Shown in pieces: positions 38,511 to 46,840 of a stretch of DNA of 64,000 bases. Below the pieces are notes generated by a model. The model was not told the DNA's origin and searched no databases. It saw only the letters and a list, made by a program, of their open reading frames with translations. The DNA comes from CAZUMH01 sp964621645 (lineage in GTDB: Bacteria; Zhuqueibacterota; QNDG01; JAGLOF01). Numbering within the stretch: position 1 is the stretch's first letter; every line of letters starts with the position of its first letter. The DNA is taken from positions 12,451-76,450 of the forward strand of contig CAZUMH010000004.1 of assembly GCA_964621645.1 (NCBI GenBank). The letters are read 5' to 3'. The translations under genes and the position numbers were made by a program.

Positions 38511-39175
38511 CAGAGGTCAGTCCCTCCATTCTGGCTGCTGATTTCAGCCGACTGGCACAGGAGATCGCCCTGGTGGAAAAAGCCGGGGCCCGGAGACTGC
38601 ATCTCGATGTGATGGACGGCCATTTTGTCCCAAATATTTCCTTCGGACCTCCGGTAATCCGTTCTCTTCGTCCGGTCACCAACCTGGAGCTATGGGCCCA
38701 TCTCATGATTGAGGATCCGGGCCGCTATCTGGAGGACTACCACAATACAGGTGTCGAGGGGATCGTGGTGCATCTTGAAATAGAAGCCGATCCGTTTGTT
38801 TTAGCGGGAAGCATAAGGCAAATGGGTAATAAGGCCGGTCTGGCCATCAATCCAGGAACTGATGTTCTCCCGGTTCTGGATAAACTGGAACTCTTCCAGC
38901 ATATCTTGATCATGAGTGTGGAGCCGGGCTTCGGCGGTCAGAAATTCAGACCAGAAACCCTGGATAAGGTGAAGATAATCAAAAAGAGATTTCCCGGGCT
39001 GACCGTAGCTATCGACGGGGGCATCGACCGTTCCAACGCACCTGCGGCCGTTCGGGCTGGGGTTGATATACTGATTGCAGGATCGGCCGTTTTCAGGGAG
39101 ACTGATCCATCGGCAGCTTTCCGGGAGCTGACCGAGGCGGCCAATCAGCAGGATTCCATGGGGGAGAGCGGGTGA
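38501..39175 (+). CDS. rpe: Ribulose-phosphate 3-epimerase
   Basis: This 224-residue TIM-barrel enzyme interconverts ribulose-5-phosphate and xylulose-5-phosphate. Diagnostic blocks are PSILAADFSRL, HLDVMDGHFVPN, SVEPGFGGQKF and IDGGI. It overlaps the PASTA gene by 10 bases, and its stop overlaps the next start (GTGA). Confidence 0.96.
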   Translation: MGIAEVSPSILAADFSRLAQEIALVEKAGARRLHLDVMDGHFVPNISFGPPVIRSLRPVTNLELWAHLMIEDPGRYLEDYHNTGVEGIVVHLEIEADPFVLAGSIRQMGNKAGLAINPGTDVLPVLDKLELFQHILIMSVEPGFGGQKFRPETLDKVKIIKKRFPGLTVAIDGGIDRSNAPAAVRAGVDILIAGSAVFRETDPSAAFRELTEAANQQDSMGESG

Positions 39176-39753
39176 CGAGACGAAACGAATTAGTGCGAAA
39201 ACTTATCCATTTCTCCACATTGGTGATTCCTCTCGGCATGATGATTTTACCGCGACGCACGATACTGTTGGTATTGGGCTTCGCTCTCCTGACGGCTGTG
39301 ATTGTTGAGATCTGCCGCAGACTTTTTCCAGGATTCGGGGCCTGGTTCCTTAAACGAACTTCGCCCCTCTTGCGCAAACACGAGGAACATAGAATCACTG
39401 GAGCCACCTTTCTGTTCCTGAGCGCTTTCATCAGTGTCCTTGTCTTCCGCGAGTGGATCGCCCAGGTTGCGCTGCTTCTCGTTATCATATCAGATGGACT
39501 CGGCGCACTTGTTGGTAAACTTTGGGGCAGAAAAACCAGTATAAAGGGAAAGACCTGGGAAGGGAGTGCAGTTTTTATTATTAGCGGTCTGCTGATTGTT
39601 TTTTTTCATCCTGCCTGTGATATACGGGTTGGGATCCTCGGAGTTCTGGCCGCCTTTTTAGTGGAAGTCCTGGTCACTGGTCTTGACGATAATCTGACCA
39701 TCCCACTGGCAGCCGGTATTGTTCTGGAAGCGGGTACACGCTTGATTGGTTAA
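39172..39753 (+). CDS. Polyprenol/diacylglycerol kinase-like membrane protein (CTP_transf_1 family)
   Basis: This 193-residue membrane protein belongs to the family of SEC59/DGK1/VTE5 CTP-dependent lipid kinases and phosphatidate cytidylyltransferase-like proteins. The HEEHRITGATFLFLSAF segment and DGLGALVGKLWGRKTSIKGK-type block with acidic and basic active-site residues are diagnostic. About five or six membrane helices are visible. A role in phosphorylating dolichol-like or phytol-like lipids is inferred from relatives. The start is GTG, preceded by GGGGGAG. Confidence 0.82.
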   Translation: MTRRNELVRKLIHFSTLVIPLGMMILPRRTILLVLGFALLTAVIVEICRRLFPGFGAWFLKRTSPLLRKHEEHRITGATFLFLSAFISVLVFREWIAQVALLLVIISDGLGALVGKLWGRKTSIKGKTWEGSAVFIISGLLIVFFHPACDIRVGILGVLAAFLVEVLVTGLDDNLTIPLAAGIVLEAGTRLIG

Positions 39754-39769
39754 CACGGAGATAAGCATC

Positions 39770-40219
39770 ATGGCATCCACATTCAACAAAAAAGATTTTG
39801 AGACAATAGAAAAGGCGTTGGAGGGGAGTTTCGAACAGGAAGATCGCTGCCGCCGCATGGTGCTGGAAAACCGGGAGGAAGGACGCAAGCTCGTGCTTGA
39901 AATCTATCCCGGCATACTGATCGGAACGACGAAAGGCAATCTGATATCCGTGTATACAGCTTCTTCGCATCTGCAGCTCCACTTTTGCAGCGGATATGTT
40001 GTCAGCGATATGCTTGGAGAGGTAACCTTTATCAGTGAAATAGAAGATAGAATATCCGGCCTGATCATTGAGAAAGGTGCGGCTTGCTCTCTGTACGCCA
40101 ATGTGGATCAACGCATTCTTTCCGGTGATTTCACCCGGCTGGGGCCGGAAGTAATGCTTTCGGGAATCGCGCTCTCTCTTGCTGAAAAGATTCTTCCTCA
40201 AAACTCCAGCAAAGATTGA
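39770..40219 (+). CDS. Hypothetical protein
   Basis: This 149-residue soluble protein is not recognised. It starts MASTFNKKDFETIEKAL and contains a central beta-rich stretch (GILIGTTKGNLISVYTASSH, FCSGYVVSDMLGEVTFIS). There is no signal peptide or membrane segment. ATG 39770 is preferred to an earlier in-frame ATG at 39746 because GGAG lies upstream. Its position between a lipid-kinase-like gene and a radical SAM gene gives no clear clue. Confidence 0.6.
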   Translation: MASTFNKKDFETIEKALEGSFEQEDRCRRMVLENREEGRKLVLEIYPGILIGTTKGNLISVYTASSHLQLHFCSGYVVSDMLGEVTFISEIEDRISGLIIEKGAACSLYANVDQRILSGDFTRLGPEVMLSGIALSLAEKILPQNSSKD

Positions 40220-40272
40220 GATCCCGGTCGACGGCTCAGTAACCGTAATCCTGCCGCATCCTTGAAACTGAC

Positions 40273-41232
40273 ATGACTCAATTTGCTCCACGATACCGAA
40301 CCTTCAGTGGTTATCTCAAAGAGACTTTTGGAACCCGTGTCTGGAAGATCCCTGTTCATGCGGGACTCACTTGTCCCAATCGTGACGGCAGCATCGGCAG
40401 GGGCGGATGCATATACTGCAACAATGCCGCCTTTCACCCTGGTTTGAGCACTGAGGATCACAGTATCGCAGAGCAGGTGCTGGACGGGATGGAATTGATG
40501 CGCCAGCGGCGGGGAGCAGGGAAGTTCCTGGTTTATTTCCAGACGTTCACCAACACCTATGGCGATTTGGGGACGCTGAAACATCTGTATGATGAAGCTG
40601 TTCAGTTTCCGGAGGTTGTCGGGCTGATTGTAGGAACCCGGCCCGATTGTGTTTCGGGATGGGTGTTGGATCTGCTGGGGAGCTATATACCCAGACTGCA
40701 GGTCTGGATGGAATACGGACTGCAGTCCATGCACAACAATACCCTGCGCTTCTTAAAGAGGGGCCATACATTCGAAGACTATCTTGAAGCGGTACGGCAG
40801 ACTTACGACAGGAATATCCCCGTTTGCTCTCATATTATCCTTGGTCTGCCCGGAGAAAGCCGGGAAATGATGCTGCAGACCGCCGGAACGTTATGTATAC
40901 CGGGAGTCAAGGCAGTTAAAATCCATCCACTGCAGGTGGTCCGGGGCACAGAGCTGGAGGAAATGTATGCCCGCGGGGAAGTAAGCACATTATCTCTGGA
41001 CCGATATCTGGAGCTTGTCTGTGATGTTTTGGAGCTGCTGCCTTCCGATCTGATCATCCAGCGTCTCACCGCTGAATCCGCTCTGGATTTACTGATCGCT
41101 CCACGATGGGGAGTAGGCAAAGCGGCGGTGCTCCATCTGATCGATGAGACACTCAGGAAACGGGGAACTTTTCAGGGAACATATTACCGGGAAGGAAAGA
41201 CTGGCCCTTCGCATAGAAAGGAAAGTGATTAA
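40273..41232 (+). CDS. TIGR01212-family radical SAM protein (YhcC-like)
   Basis: This 319-residue protein is a radical SAM enzyme with the TIGR01212 spacing of cluster cysteines: LTCPNRDGSIGRGGCIYCNN. It continues with YFQTFTNTYG, GLQSMHNNTL and HIILGLPGE, typical of the YhcC family. The substrate is unknown; a tRNA or ribosome modification role has been suggested for relatives. It lies 53 bases after the preceding gene and one base before the next ATG. Confidence 0.9.
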   Translation: MTQFAPRYRTFSGYLKETFGTRVWKIPVHAGLTCPNRDGSIGRGGCIYCNNAAFHPGLSTEDHSIAEQVLDGMELMRQRRGAGKFLVYFQTFTNTYGDLGTLKHLYDEAVQFPEVVGLIVGTRPDCVSGWVLDLLGSYIPRLQVWMEYGLQSMHNNTLRFLKRGHTFEDYLEAVRQTYDRNIPVCSHIILGLPGESREMMLQTAGTLCIPGVKAVKIHPLQVVRGTELEEMYARGEVSTLSLDRYLELVCDVLELLPSDLIIQRLTAESALDLLIAPRWGVGKAAVLHLIDETLRKRGTFQGTYYREGKTGPSHRKESD

Positions 41233-41233
41233 G

Positions 41234-41887
41234 ATGCACTTCCATGATTTTGATCTTGTTATACTGCAGCTCGGTCCACTGGAAACCAACTGCTACCTGA
41301 TCGGTGATCCGACAACCAGCGGCTGCATCATCGTGGATCCGGCTGCTGATGCCGGGTATATCCTTGACACGATCTCCCGGGAAGGCTGGACTCCGGAGAA
41401 GATCATCCTGACCCATGGACACTATGACCACATTGGGGCTCTGGCTGAGATTGTGGAACGTACCGGCCTGCCGGCCTTGATTCATCCTGACGACAGAGAG
41501 ATGCTTACCGATCCAGGCAAGAGCCTGGCGGCGCTCATGGATGTCCAGCACTGCTTTACCGGAGAAATAATTCCCCTGCAGGACGGAGATGTAATCAGTC
41601 TGGGAGGCAAGGAACTTCGTGTTCTCCACACTCCCGGTCATACAAGAGGATCCGTCTGTCTGCTCGCGAGAGACTTTCTCCTGTCGGGAGACACGCTCTT
41701 CTGCCGCAGTGTGGGACGCTCCGATCTGCCGGGCGGGAATTCCTGTCAGCTGGTCAATTCAATCAATTCCAAACTTATGGTGCTGGATGAAAACCTTGCG
41801 GTGTTCCCCGGTCACGGACCGGCCACCAGCATCGGTGAGGAGAAACGGGAGAATCCTTTCCTCAGTGGAACTGAATTCTACATTTGA
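41234..41887 (+). CDS. MBL-fold metallohydrolase (glyoxalase II-like)
   Basis: This 217-residue metallo-beta-lactamase-fold hydrolase has the metal motif THGHYDHIGA, then HTPGHTRGS, LSGDTLF and FPGHGP. The layout is that of YcbL/glyoxalase II-like thioester hydrolases. AAAGGAAA lies upstream of ATG 41234; longer in-frame extensions run into the radical SAM gene. Its last 23 bases overlap the xerD start. Confidence 0.88.
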   Translation: MHFHDFDLVILQLGPLETNCYLIGDPTTSGCIIVDPAADAGYILDTISREGWTPEKIILTHGHYDHIGALAEIVERTGLPALIHPDDREMLTDPGKSLAALMDVQHCFTGEIIPLQDGDVISLGGKELRVLHTPGHTRGSVCLLARDFLLSGDTLFCRSVGRSDLPGGNSCQLVNSINSKLMVLDENLAVFPGHGPATSIGEEKRENPFLSGTEFYI

Positions 41888-42803
41888 GCAGTACCTCAAC
41901 AGCTTTCTTAATTATCTGGCGCTGGAACGGGGGTTATCCTCCAATACCAGTGAGGCCTACCGGCATGACCTTACCCGCTACCTTCTCTTCCTTCAGTCAC
42001 GGGGAGTAACCGGAATTGATGGGATGACTGCCCGGCACATAAGGGAGCTTCTCGCCGAGCTGGTTGATCTCAGTCTGAACGAGACAAGTCTGTCTCGCAA
42101 CATAAGCTCAATACGATCTTTTCATAAATATCTTCTGGTTGAAAAAATTATCGAGAAGGATCCGTCTGCAGAGATTGAACTCCCGCGCAGGAAAAAGAAA
42201 CTGCCTGTCGTGCTGGAGATACATGAGGTGAAGGGGTTACTGGACCAGCCCGATCTGAGCCTGGCACAGGGTTTGCGGGACAGGGCCTTGCTGGAGCTTA
42301 TGTATGCCACCGGTCTGCGGGTATCGGAAGCGGTTTTGCTGAAACGCTCAGATATCTGGTGGGATGAAAAACTGGTGCGAGTATTCGGAAAAGGATCAAA
42401 GGAGAGGATTGTCCCTGTGGGCGATACGGCTCTTTATTATCTGGATCGTTATCTGCGGGATGCCCGTCCTCTTTTCGCCAAAAGAGGTAAAAGCGAGGAC
42501 GTGATCATTCTGGGAAGGACCGGGAAGCCATTAACGAGAGTGGCGGTCTGGAAGATAATCAAGAAATACGCAGCGGAATGCGGAATCGACAAAAATATCA
42601 GCCCTCACACCATGCGTCACTCTTTTGCGACCCATTTGCTGGAAGGAGGCGCCAGCCTCCGTGCCGTTCAGGAGATGCTGGGTCACTCGGATATCTCCAC
42701 AACCCAAATTTACACTCATCTGGACCGAACCTACCTCAGCGAGGTAATTCGTACCTTCCATCCGCGAGAACAGAAGGGATTTCTGCCAGAGGAGGAGCAT
42801 TGA
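41865..42803 (+). CDS. xerD: Site-specific tyrosine recombinase XerD
   Basis: This 312-residue tyrosine recombinase is expected to resolve chromosome dimers at dif with XerC. The N-terminal SAM-like core-binding domain (LALERGLSSNTSEAYRHDL) and the catalytic ATGLRVSE, HTMRHSFATHLLEGGA, LGHSDISTT and YTHL motifs supply the R...HxxR...Y set. Start is GTG 41865 inside the previous gene; the longer in-frame stretch is antisense-free but overlaps too much to be real. It could equally be XerC or a single XerH-like enzyme, since no second recombinase is visible. Its stop overlaps the protease start. Confidence 0.88.
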   Translation: MELNSTFEQYLNSFLNYLALERGLSSNTSEAYRHDLTRYLLFLQSRGVTGIDGMTARHIRELLAELVDLSLNETSLSRNISSIRSFHKYLLVEKIIEKDPSAEIELPRRKKKLPVVLEIHEVKGLLDQPDLSLAQGLRDRALLELMYATGLRVSEAVLLKRSDIWWDEKLVRVFGKGSKERIVPVGDTALYYLDRYLRDARPLFAKRGKSEDVIILGRTGKPLTRVAVWKIIKKYAAECGIDKNISPHTMRHSFATHLLEGGASLRAVQEMLGHSDISTTQIYTHLDRTYLSEVIRTFHPREQKGFLPEEEH

Positions 42804-44932
42804 TCCGAAAAAGCCTGATATATCCCCTGATGCTGCTTTTTTACGGTATCGCCGGAGCTCAGGAAGCGCCTTCCCGGATCGGTCCAGCCCTCAAAGAGAT
42901 TCTCTTTCGCCATAATGAGGGCCTTGCACTCGAGCAGGAGAGCATCCCTTGCCTGCTAAAACAATCCTTGGGTTCTTTCAGCACCCGCGTGCTCTCCATC
43001 CGGCAGTTGAAACAGCTTTCAGAACAAGGGGGATTTTATTCGTTACGGCTGGCAGCCCGGGGTGGAGCCAGCCTGGATGTCAGTGCCGTTGAAACACGGG
43101 TCGATCAGGTGAGAGCGGGCGTGCTGGGACAGATCTACACCGGTGAGGGAGTGATCATCGGGATTATCGATTCAGGCATCGATTGGCATAACGATGATTT
43201 CCGGAATGAAAACGGCAACACCCGCATCATCACAATCTGGGATCAGACAGTGAATGACAGTCTGCGCTATCCATCCGGGTATTCCTACGGCAGTGAATTT
43301 TCCACAGAGGATATCCAGGCCGCTCTGGATGATCCAAACACGAATCCGGTGGGGGGCAGTGACATCTGGGGACACGGCACCCATGTCGCCGGTATCGCTG
43401 CCGGGAACGGCAGAGCCACTGGAAACGGACAGCCTTCCGGAACCTATGTGGGAGTCGCCCCGAAGGCTAAGCTGATTATCGTAAAGGGAGGCGACAGACA
43501 ATTTTATCAGAATCGTATTCTGGATGGGGCCAGGTATATTTTCGCCAAAGCCGATGAGCTGGGAATGCCTGCCGTCGTGAATATATCGGTTGGATTGACT
43601 CACTTCGGTCCGCATGACGGCACGAGTGATCTGGAGCAATCATTGGACGATCTGCTCTGGGATTCAGGACGAGCCGTGGTGGTGGCTGCCGGGAATGACG
43701 GGGATAAGGCCATTCACTTCCGCGGTGAAACATCGGTGGCCCAGGGGGTTAAAACGGAGATCGTCTTCGAAATCCCCGGAAACACTGCCGGAACAGAGGA
43801 TTACCTCAGCTGGGATGTATGGGCTCCCGGCAGTGCTGTCCTGCCGCTTTCTGTGATTACACCAAACGGTATGACTCTTGGTCCCGTCCCCTCCGATTCA
43901 GCAGCCTTCTGGCTGACGGATGAGGGTTACGTCTATATAGACAATTCCTCCGGCGGACCGGAGGAGAACGACCAACGGGAAATCTGGCTCCGGATCGCCG
44001 ACACCCGGATAAACGGCGGTCTTGATGATAATCTGGCGGCAGGCAGCTGGAAGCTTGTGTTCGGAGGGAGTTCCGGAGGCTGGTTCCACGGCTGGCTGTA
44101 TGATTCCTCCCTCAACAGCCGTATTACCGACGGTGCTGAGTACTCGGTACTGCTGCCTGAACCAGCCAACGCCCACTTCGTCCTGACGGCGGCTTCCTAT
44201 ATCAGCCGGAGTCAGTGGCCCAGCTTGTATGAAGATCCCTGGGGACCGGCCCAGTTGACGATCGGTGACATCTCTTCTTTCTCCAGTCCCGGCCCCACCC
44301 GGGACGGCCGCAGCAAGCCGGAGGTGGCCGCGCCGGGAGAGTACATCCTCTCATCGCTGGCCGGAACAGCCGCCTGGCCGGATCCGTATTTGGTAGCCTC
44401 AGACAGCTCCCACCGGGCCTGGAGCGGCACCAGCATGGCCGCCCCTCAGGTAACCGGAGCTGTTGCGCTGCTGTTTGAAATGAATCCGGAACTCATTAGT
44501 TCCCAGATAAAAAGTCTGCTCATTCAAACCTGCCGAAAGGATGAATTCACCGGTCAGGATCTCTGGCATGCCTCCTGGGGATACGGAAAACTGGACGTTC
44601 TGGAACTCCTGCGCCAAACGGGTGTTCCCCAGGAACCGGAACAGAAAAATCCCGTGAGCTATGAGCTTTCTCAGGCCTTTCCTAATCCTTTCAATAGTGC
44701 CTGCAGGATTGAATACACTGTTCCACGACGGGGATCGGTTACCATCCGGGTTCTGGATGTGCGGGGGAGGGAAGTGGCTGTTCTGATGCATCAGATTAAG
44801 GAGAACGGTCACTATTTTATCAGCTGGGACGGCCGGGACGCACTTGGAAGGGATTCGGGCAGCGGCATCTATTTTATCACCCTAAACACCGACACTATCT
44901 GCCTTTCCCGTAAAGTGGCATTGATTCGCTGA
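42800..44932 (+). CDS. Subtilisin-family serine protease with T9SS sorting domain
   Basis: This 710-residue exported S8 protease has a signal peptide (LIYPLMLLFYGIAGAQ) and the catalytic triad in IIDSGIDWHNDDF (Asp), GHGTHVAGIAAG (His) and WSGTSMAAPQVTGA (Ser). The C-terminus is a type IX sorting domain (AFPNPFNSACRIEY near 625, ending SRKVALIR). The TTG start, with GGAGGAG upstream, overlaps the xerD stop (TTGA). It is probably exported to the surface or released to degrade proteins. It ends the 29-gene array that begins at 18359. Confidence 0.92.
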   Translation: MIRKSLIYPLMLLFYGIAGAQEAPSRIGPALKEILFRHNEGLALEQESIPCLLKQSLGSFSTRVLSIRQLKQLSEQGGFYSLRLAARGGASLDVSAVETRVDQVRAGVLGQIYTGEGVIIGIIDSGIDWHNDDFRNENGNTRIITIWDQTVNDSLRYPSGYSYGSEFSTEDIQAALDDPNTNPVGGSDIWGHGTHVAGIAAGNGRATGNGQPSGTYVGVAPKAKLIIVKGGDRQFYQNRILDGARYIFAKADELGMPAVVNISVGLTHFGPHDGTSDLEQSLDDLLWDSGRAVVVAAGNDGDKAIHFRGETSVAQGVKTEIVFEIPGNTAGTEDYLSWDVWAPGSAVLPLSVITPNGMTLGPVPSDSAAFWLTDEGYVYIDNSSGGPEENDQREIWLRIADTRINGGLDDNLAAGSWKLVFGGSSGGWFHGWLYDSSLNSRITDGAEYSVLLPEPANAHFVLTAASYISRSQWPSLYEDPWGPAQLTIGDISSFSSPGPTRDGRSKPEVAAPGEYILSSLAGTAAWPDPYLVASDSSHRAWSGTSMAAPQVTGAVALLFEMNPELISSQIKSLLIQTCRKDEFTGQDLWHASWGYGKLDVLELLRQTGVPQEPEQKNPVSYELSQAFPNPFNSACRIEYTVPRRGSVTIRVLDVRGREVAVLMHQIKENGHYFISWDGRDALGRDSGSGIYFITLNTDTICLSRKVALIR

Positions 44933-45073
44933 ATTTACTGCTGTAACCACATGTTTCTGCTCGCAATTTATCCGATATTTTTATATATTATCGTTTAAAA
45001 CAGCCCTGGGTCCGGAGCGTGTACCGTATCTCCCGGGGCGATTCCACCCATATTATTAAAGAGGGAGGATGTA

Positions 45074-46528
45074 CTGCTTAGGAGCATCAAGCAACTGACG
45101 AAACACTCCGCGGTTTACGGACTGGGTAACATCGCCACCCGCTTTATCAGTTTTATATTATTACCCCTCTATACCCGGTATCTGGACCCGGGGCTTATGG
45201 GACGTGCCGCCCTGCTTTTCGCCTCTCTGGGATTCATGAATGTTCTTTTTTCCTATGGGATGGATGTGGCGTTTCTTCGCTACTTTATCCTTGAGGAGAC
45301 AAGGGAAGGCAGGGCACGCTATTTCAGCACAGCTTTCCTTACCATACTCTCCACCGGACTCGGTTTTTCGGCCCTCATCTTCTTTTCTCCAGCGTTGGTC
45401 TCCCGTATCATCTTCAGGACCCCGGAGTATTTTGGCCTTGTCCGACTTGCCTCTGGCATTCTGCTGGCAGACGCACTGTGTTTGCTGCCGTTTCTGGTTT
45501 TACGGGCAGAGCAGCGGCCAGTCCGCTTTGCAGGATTGAAATTTCTCAACGTGTTAGCCAACCTGGGAATGAGCATCTACCTGGTAGCGATCCAGGGAAA
45601 GGGATTGACAGGGGTATTTACTGCAAATTTATCGGCGTCGTTCTTTACCTTGCTGACCGTGCTTCCGTTAATCCTCTCCTGGCTGCGCCCGATTTTCAAC
45701 CGAAGCACCCTGGGCAATCTCCTGCGTTTTGGATTACCCTACATCCCCTCTCTCTTTTCTGTGCTGATCATGGATCAGATCAGCCGTTTCTTTATCGATC
45801 GAATGATTAATGAGGAAGCCACCGGCGTTTTCAGCGCCAATTACAAACTGGGAATGTTTATGGCTCTGGTGACCGCCGCGTTCCGTTTCGCCTGGCATCC
45901 CTTCTTCCTGTCCACGTTAAAAGAGGAGGGCGCCCCTCGCATTTTTGCACGCATTCTCACCTACTTTATCGCTGTGACCGGAACACTTTTCCTGGTAATA
46001 TCTTTCTACATCAATGAGATCGTCCATATTTCAGTGAAAGGAGTGACTCTTCTTGATCCGCGATATTATTCCGGACTGCCCATTGTCCCTGTCGTGATGC
46101 TGGCTTACATCGGTTACGGTGTCTATGTCAATTTTATCATCGGCGTCTATCTGAAGAAGAAGACCCAGTTCCTTCCCCTGGTTACGGGCGCGGGGGCTCT
46201 GGTAAGCCTGGCCGCCAATTATTTTCTCATTCCATCTCTGGGGATCATGGGCGCGGCCTGGGCTACCGTGCTGGCCTACACCACGATGGCCGTTGTTCTC
46301 TTTTTATACAGCCGCAGGCTCTATGACATCCCCTATGAATGGGGACGCGTTGTGAAGCTTGTAATTATTTTTACGGGACTGTTTTTGCTGGGGACCGGGG
46401 TTTTTCATCCGGTGTCGCCGCTGGTGCGGCTTCTCATCATTTTTTCTCTGCCCCTGTTCCTGCTGCTGTCGAAATTCTTTTCTGAGGACGAAAAAGCGGT
46501 ACTGTCACGAATGTGCAGAAGGCGATGA
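45074..46528 (+). CDS. Wzx-like polysaccharide flippase
   Basis: This 484-residue membrane protein of the MATE/MOP (Wzx, polysaccharide biosynthesis) family has about 12-14 hydrophobic segments and would flip lipid-linked sugars across the inner membrane. The family-typical N-terminus SIKQLTKHSAVYGLGN and TRFISFILLPLYTRYLDPG lies upstream of the first in-frame ATG (45197). The only suitable start codon is CTG 45074, with GAGGGAGG at 45061-45068 five bases upstream. The start is therefore non-canonical or altered by an error. Substrate is unknown; no Wzy or WaaL gene is nearby. Confidence 0.82.
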   Translation: MLRSIKQLTKHSAVYGLGNIATRFISFILLPLYTRYLDPGLMGRAALLFASLGFMNVLFSYGMDVAFLRYFILEETREGRARYFSTAFLTILSTGLGFSALIFFSPALVSRIIFRTPEYFGLVRLASGILLADALCLLPFLVLRAEQRPVRFAGLKFLNVLANLGMSIYLVAIQGKGLTGVFTANLSASFFTLLTVLPLILSWLRPIFNRSTLGNLLRFGLPYIPSLFSVLIMDQISRFFIDRMINEEATGVFSANYKLGMFMALVTAAFRFAWHPFFLSTLKEEGAPRIFARILTYFIAVTGTLFLVISFYINEIVHISVKGVTLLDPRYYSGLPIVPVVMLAYIGYGVYVNFIIGVYLKKKTQFLPLVTGAGALVSLAANYFLIPSLGIMGAAWATVLAYTTMAVVLFLYSRRLYDIPYEWGRVVKLVIIFTGLFLLGTGVFHPVSPLVRLLIIFSLPLFLLLSKFFSEDEKAVLSRMCRRR

Positions 46529-46579
46529 ACTGTTGATCGACAATTGACAGGAAGAATCCCTTCTGAGAGAGGATACTCT

Positions 46580-46807
46580 GTGGAGCATTCTTTTATTATC
46601 ACGGATGAGTACATTGAACTGATAAAGCTGCTCAAAGCCTCTGGGAGGGCCCAGAGCGGCGCCGATGCCAAAGCAATGGTAACCGAAGGGACGATTCGGG
46701 TTGACGGGGAGGTCGAGACCCGCAAACGGCGTAAAGTTCGGGCCGGAAGCAGAGTAGAGGGGGGGGACTGGAGCATCGTTGTCCTTTCTTCACCAGAGAA
46801 ACAATAG
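46580..46807 (+). CDS. Small S4-domain RNA-binding protein (YbcJ-like)
   Basis: This 75-residue protein is a single S4 RNA-binding domain (FIITDEYIELIKLLKASG, then GTIRVDGEVETRKRRKVRAG). It resembles YbcJ/RqcP-like small S4 proteins. GTG 46580 with GAGAGG upstream is preferred to the TTG at 46544. It may bind rRNA or tRNA; the specific role is unknown. Confidence 0.8.
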   Translation: MEHSFIITDEYIELIKLLKASGRAQSGADAKAMVTEGTIRVDGEVETRKRRKVRAGSRVEGGDWSIVVLSSPEKQ

Positions 46808-46810
46808 CAT

Positions 46811-46832
46811 CCTTATTAAATATAGAATAAGG
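46811..46832 (+). promoter_or_regulatory. Hairpin overlapping the symporter ribosome site
   Basis: CCTTATT (46811-46817) and its complement (46826-46832) form a 7-base stem with an 8-base loop. The 3' arm overlaps AAGGGG, the likely Shine-Dalgarno of the symporter ATG at 46841. It could hold the ribosome site closed. It could equally be chance in an AT-rich spacer. Confidence 0.4.
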
Positions 46833-46840
46833 GGAATTCC

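Noticed and set aside
42578..42799. Upstream extension of the S8 protease
   Set aside because: It lies inside xerD in another frame; the TTG at 42800 has a strong ribosome site and a signal peptide follows.
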